NCBI GenBank assembly: GCA_947853245.1
Contig: CANTWP010000074.1
Coordinates: forward strand, 1-7,694
Length of the DNA stretch: 7,694 nucleotides
Direction: 5' to 3'
Source: an uncultured Bacilli bacterium
GTDB lineage: Bacteria; Bacillota_I; Bacilli_A; RF39; UBA660
Within the stretch, counting starts at the first letter, position 1. The number at the start of each line of letters is the position of its first letter. A program made the position numbers and the translations under genes. Of this stretch, positions 5,799 to 7,694 are shown in pieces. The notes beneath the pieces are model-generated. The model was not told the origin of the DNA, did not search any database, and saw nothing but the letters and a program-made list of their open reading frames with translations.

Positions 5799-7340
5799 TT
5801 AATTCACATTAATAACTTCTATGTAATCGAAATAATCTCTTATAAGTTCCTTTATAAAATTTGATGATTTTTTTAATGGAGCTAGCAAATAAACACAATT
5901 TTTAGTTCTAGTTAAAGCAACATAAAATAGTCTTCTTTCTTCTGAAAATAAAAATTTTTCATTATTGTTGGATACATACCTTAATATTTTATCATCTTTC
6001 AATTTACTAGGAAATCCCAAGACATCATCACACAAATTAATAATAATAACATTTTCTTCCTCTAATCCCTTTGACTTATGCGTTGTTAAAAAATATGCTT
6101 GCACAGACTTATTATATTTATAAATTAATTTCCAATCATTAAAACTCCAATTTTCATTAATATAATTAAAAATATCATTATTATTTCTACCAAGTACCAT
6201 TATTGGTTTTCCAGTTTCTTGAAATATATTTAATAATATTTTAGAAAATGTTTGCTTTGGTTCTTTATAATAAACTAACTTAATTGGTTTAGGGTTTGTT
6301 TTAAAAGATTTTAATTGCTTATTAATTTGAGCTTTATTTTTCATAACAAAATTACCAGCCACTTTAATTAATTCTTGACTATTACGATAAGTATTTTCTA
6401 TTTTCAATATTTTTGAGTTATTAAAATATTCTTTAAAGTTAATAAACATAGCAAGATCACAGCCGGTAAAGCGATAAATAGACTGAAAATCATCTCCTAC
6501 TACCATCAAATTAGCATTCGTTTTATTTAATATTTCTTTTATAAGTAAAAATCTCACCATAGAAGTATCTTGATATTCATCAATAATAATATATTTATAA
6601 TGAAAATTTAATTCATTTTCTTGAACATAATAAGTAGCTTTTGAAATCATATCATCGAAATCTAATTCCTGATTATTATTTAAATAAGTTTCATAAAGTA
6701 AATAAATATTTAAAAAAATTGTTAATAATATTTTTTCTTTTCTATAATTAAAATTTAAAATTTTTCTTTTGGAAGACATTAAAAATTTCGAAAAATCCTG
6801 TAATGTATTATTATTACACTTAAATAAATGAATAAATGTTATTGTTAAACGTTTTAATATTTTTATATTATCTTGATTTTCCTCTAAAAATTTTAAATAA
6901 TTCTCCCTAATATTACCAACAGTTATCTTTTTAAAATATAATAGAATGAGTTGCATATGATAATTAGAATTAAGAATATCTATTCTAAAAAAATTATCAA
7001 CTATCATATCTAACAAATTAGGATCTGCTATGTGATAATTTATTTTTCCTAATTGTAAAATTTTTAAAGATAATTTGTGAAAGGTATATACTGGCATATC
7101 AATATTAAATTCATTCTTTATTTTTTGTTTTAAACTATCCGATGATGCTTTTGTAAAAGAGATACATAGTATTTCTTCTGAAAGCAACTGCTTATATTTA
7201 ATTAAATAATTAATTTTTCCCAAAATAGTTAAAGTTTTACCACTACCAGCACCAGCTACTACAAGAAGATACTTACTATTATCAAGAACAATAGCTTGTT
7301 GTTGTTCATCTAAATAATAGCCACATATTTTGTCATTCAT
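5799..7340 (-). CDS. Compact UvrD/helicase IV (HelD)-like superfamily 1 DNA helicase
   Basis: A 513-residue SF1A helicase predicted to unwind DNA using ATP. Numbering here is from the GTG codon one position upstream; subtract one for the ATG start. Motifs are the Q motif (DEQQQAI, 12-18), Walker A GAGSGKT (31-37), Ia ISFTKAS (61-67), Ic TFHKL (87-91), II DEYQDT (255-260), III GDDFQSIYRFTG (283-294), IV TYR (318-320), V TTHKSKGLEEENVI (420-433) and VI EERRLFYVALTRTK (468-481). It resembles the core of E. coli helicase IV (compare GDDWQAIYRFSG) but lacks that protein's N-terminal region and is far shorter than PcrA/UvrD (about 720 aa), with little room for a 2B domain. ATG 7340 is preferred over GTG 7343 because GGTGA then lies at the same spacing as before the Rieske gene. 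It is the first gene of a likely two-gene operon. Confidence 0.9.
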   Translation of the reverse strand: MNDKICGYYLDEQQQAIVLDNSKYLLVVAGAGSGKTLTILGKINYLIKYKQLLSEEILCISFTKASSDSLKQKIKNEFNIDMPVYTFHKLSLKILQLGKINYHIADPNLLDMIVDNFFRIDILNSNYHMQLILLYFKKITVGNIRENYLKFLEENQDNIKILKRLTITFIHLFKCNNNTLQDFSKFLMSSKRKILNFNYRKEKILLTIFLNIYLLYETYLNNNQELDFDDMISKATYYVQENELNFHYKYIIIDEYQDTSMVRFLLIKEILNKTNANLMVVGDDFQSIYRFTGCDLAMFINFKEYFNNSKILKIENTYRNSQELIKVAGNFVMKNKAQINKQLKSFKTNPKPIKLVYYKEPKQTFSKILLNIFQETGKPIMVLGRNNNDIFNYINENWSFNDWKLIYKYNKSVQAYFLTTHKSKGLEEENVIIINLCDDVLGFPSKLKDDKILRYVSNNNEKFLFSEERRLFYVALTRTKNCVYLLAPLKKSSNFIKELIRDYFDYIEVINVN

Positions 7341-7343
7341 CAC

Positions 7344-7349
7344 ATCACC
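7344..7349 (-). promoter_or_regulatory. Ribosome binding site deciding the helicase start
   Basis: On the minus strand GGTGAT is followed by GTG then ATG. The layout GGTGA-4 nt-ATG matches GGTGA-4 nt-ATG before the flavoprotein gene, which supports ATG 7340. Choosing GTG 7343 would leave no gap after the GGTGAT sequence. Confidence 0.55.
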
Positions 7350-7355
7350 ATAATG

Positions 7356-7384
7356 ATTATATATAATATTTATTATTTATTCAA
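7356..7384 (-). promoter_or_regulatory. Candidate promoter of the helicase-flavoprotein operon
   Basis: On the minus strand TTGAAT (7379-7384) and a perfect TATAAT (7356-7361) are separated by 17 bases. Initiation would fall near 7349, giving a leader of only about ten bases that starts at the ribosome binding site. The spacing is ideal, but the surroundings are almost pure AT, so chance matches are common. Confidence 0.45.
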
Positions 7385-7546
7385 AAGTATGTTTTTATAT
7401 TTTTGATAGTAGATCATTTCAGAATATCAGATTCTCATAATAGTTATTTATTTTTGTCATATTAAATTCTAGAAAATATAAAGATTTATAAAAATTTTTA
7501 AATTTTGACGGCTAAATAAATTCAATAAAACTTTCTTATTTATAAC

Positions 7547-7585
7547 AAAAAAAGTTAGGATTTTTTATTGAAATTCCTAGCTTTT
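7547..7585 (-). terminator. Intrinsic terminator of the tRNA-His gene
   Basis: On the minus strand AAAAGCTAGGA (7575-7585) pairs with TCCTAACTTTT (7550-7560) over 11 bp, with one G-T pair. The stem continues as an inner AAA/TTT extension past a mismatch and is followed by a seven-T tract (7547-7553). It lies about 40 bases after the tRNA 3' end and separates it from the helicase operon. The plus side has only four T, so function is mainly in the minus direction. Confidence 0.75.
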
Positions 7586-7623
7586 AGTCATTAAACAAAC
7601 CAAAAGGTTTGATTTTCCCAAAA

Positions 7624-7694
7624 TGGGGCGAAATAAGGGGATCGAACCCTTGCATAACGGAACCACAATCCGCCGTGTTAACCACTTCACCAAT
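7624..7694 (-). tRNA. tRNA-His (GTG anticodon), 5' end cut by the window edge
   Basis: The minus strand folds as a tRNA. The anticodon loop TTGTGGT holds GTG at 7664-7666, closed by GCGGA/TCCGT. The T arm is AAGGG-TTCGATC-CCCTT (7635-7651). The 3' acceptor strand ATTTCGC (7628-7634) is followed by discriminator C73 and an encoded CCA (7624-7626). C73 is the hallmark of tRNA-His, which pairs it with the extra G at -1. The visible 5' part starts in the last two acceptor bases, so about five or six bases (including G-1) lie beyond the window. Confidence 0.93.

Noticed and set aside
7341..7343. GTG at 7343 as the helicase start
   Set aside because: It directly abuts the GGTGAT sequence, leaving no spacer. 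ATG 7340 has the same spacing as the neighbouring gene's start.
1..7694. CRISPR array, riboswitch or toxin-antitoxin module
   Set aside because: No regularly spaced direct repeats and no recognisable conserved riboswitch core were seen. The small coupled gene shows no known antitoxin motif.

Overview
The window is very AT-rich DNA from a low-GC Gram-positive-like bacterium (Firmicutes/Bacilli-type; the exact lineage cannot be read from the sequence). Supporting signs are AGGAGG/AGGTGAT-type ribosome binding sites, a tRNA-His with an encoded CCA end, a flavoprotein-Rieske fusion of the Bacillus YhfW type, and TGG for the Trp codons checked with TGA acting as a stop. The TGA usage argues against a Mycoplasma-type code despite the base composition.

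Left part (1-1345, + strand): an unrecognised gene enters from the left edge and is cut by one in-frame TAA at 363-365. The same frame then stays open to 1082. A small 88-aa gene overlaps its end by ATGA and has its own ribosome binding site, so the two look like a translationally coupled pair. Positions 1346-1718 carry a decayed IS256-type insertion sequence (transposase N-terminus with frameshift), followed by promoter-like hexamers and a 17-T homopolymer. These lead into a gene for a membrane-anchored exported protein (1719-2357), which ends in a clear intrinsic terminator (2458-2490).

Middle (2470-4247, - strand): an RluA-family pseudouridine synthase whose last codons lie inside that convergent terminator. 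Upstream of it lie about 1.1 kb without an intact gene. This stretch reads as eroded coding DNA on the minus strand: a broken XRE-type helix-turn-helix regulator (3844-4187), a second broken reading frame (3416-3763) and a short open remnant (3248-3391).

Right part (4248-7694, - strand): a probable two-gene operon, transcribed right to left. It consists of a compact helicase IV (HelD)-like superfamily 1 helicase with all core motifs, then an FAD oxidoreductase with a C-terminal Rieske [2Fe-2S] domain, 66 bp apart. Upstream of the helicase is an intrinsic terminator for a tRNA-His gene that runs off the right edge.

I see no CRISPR array, no intact mobile element and no clear new multi-gene system. 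The most unusual items are the stop-interrupted unknown gene with its coupled small partner, the long T tract in front of the exported-protein gene, and the eroded minus-strand region.
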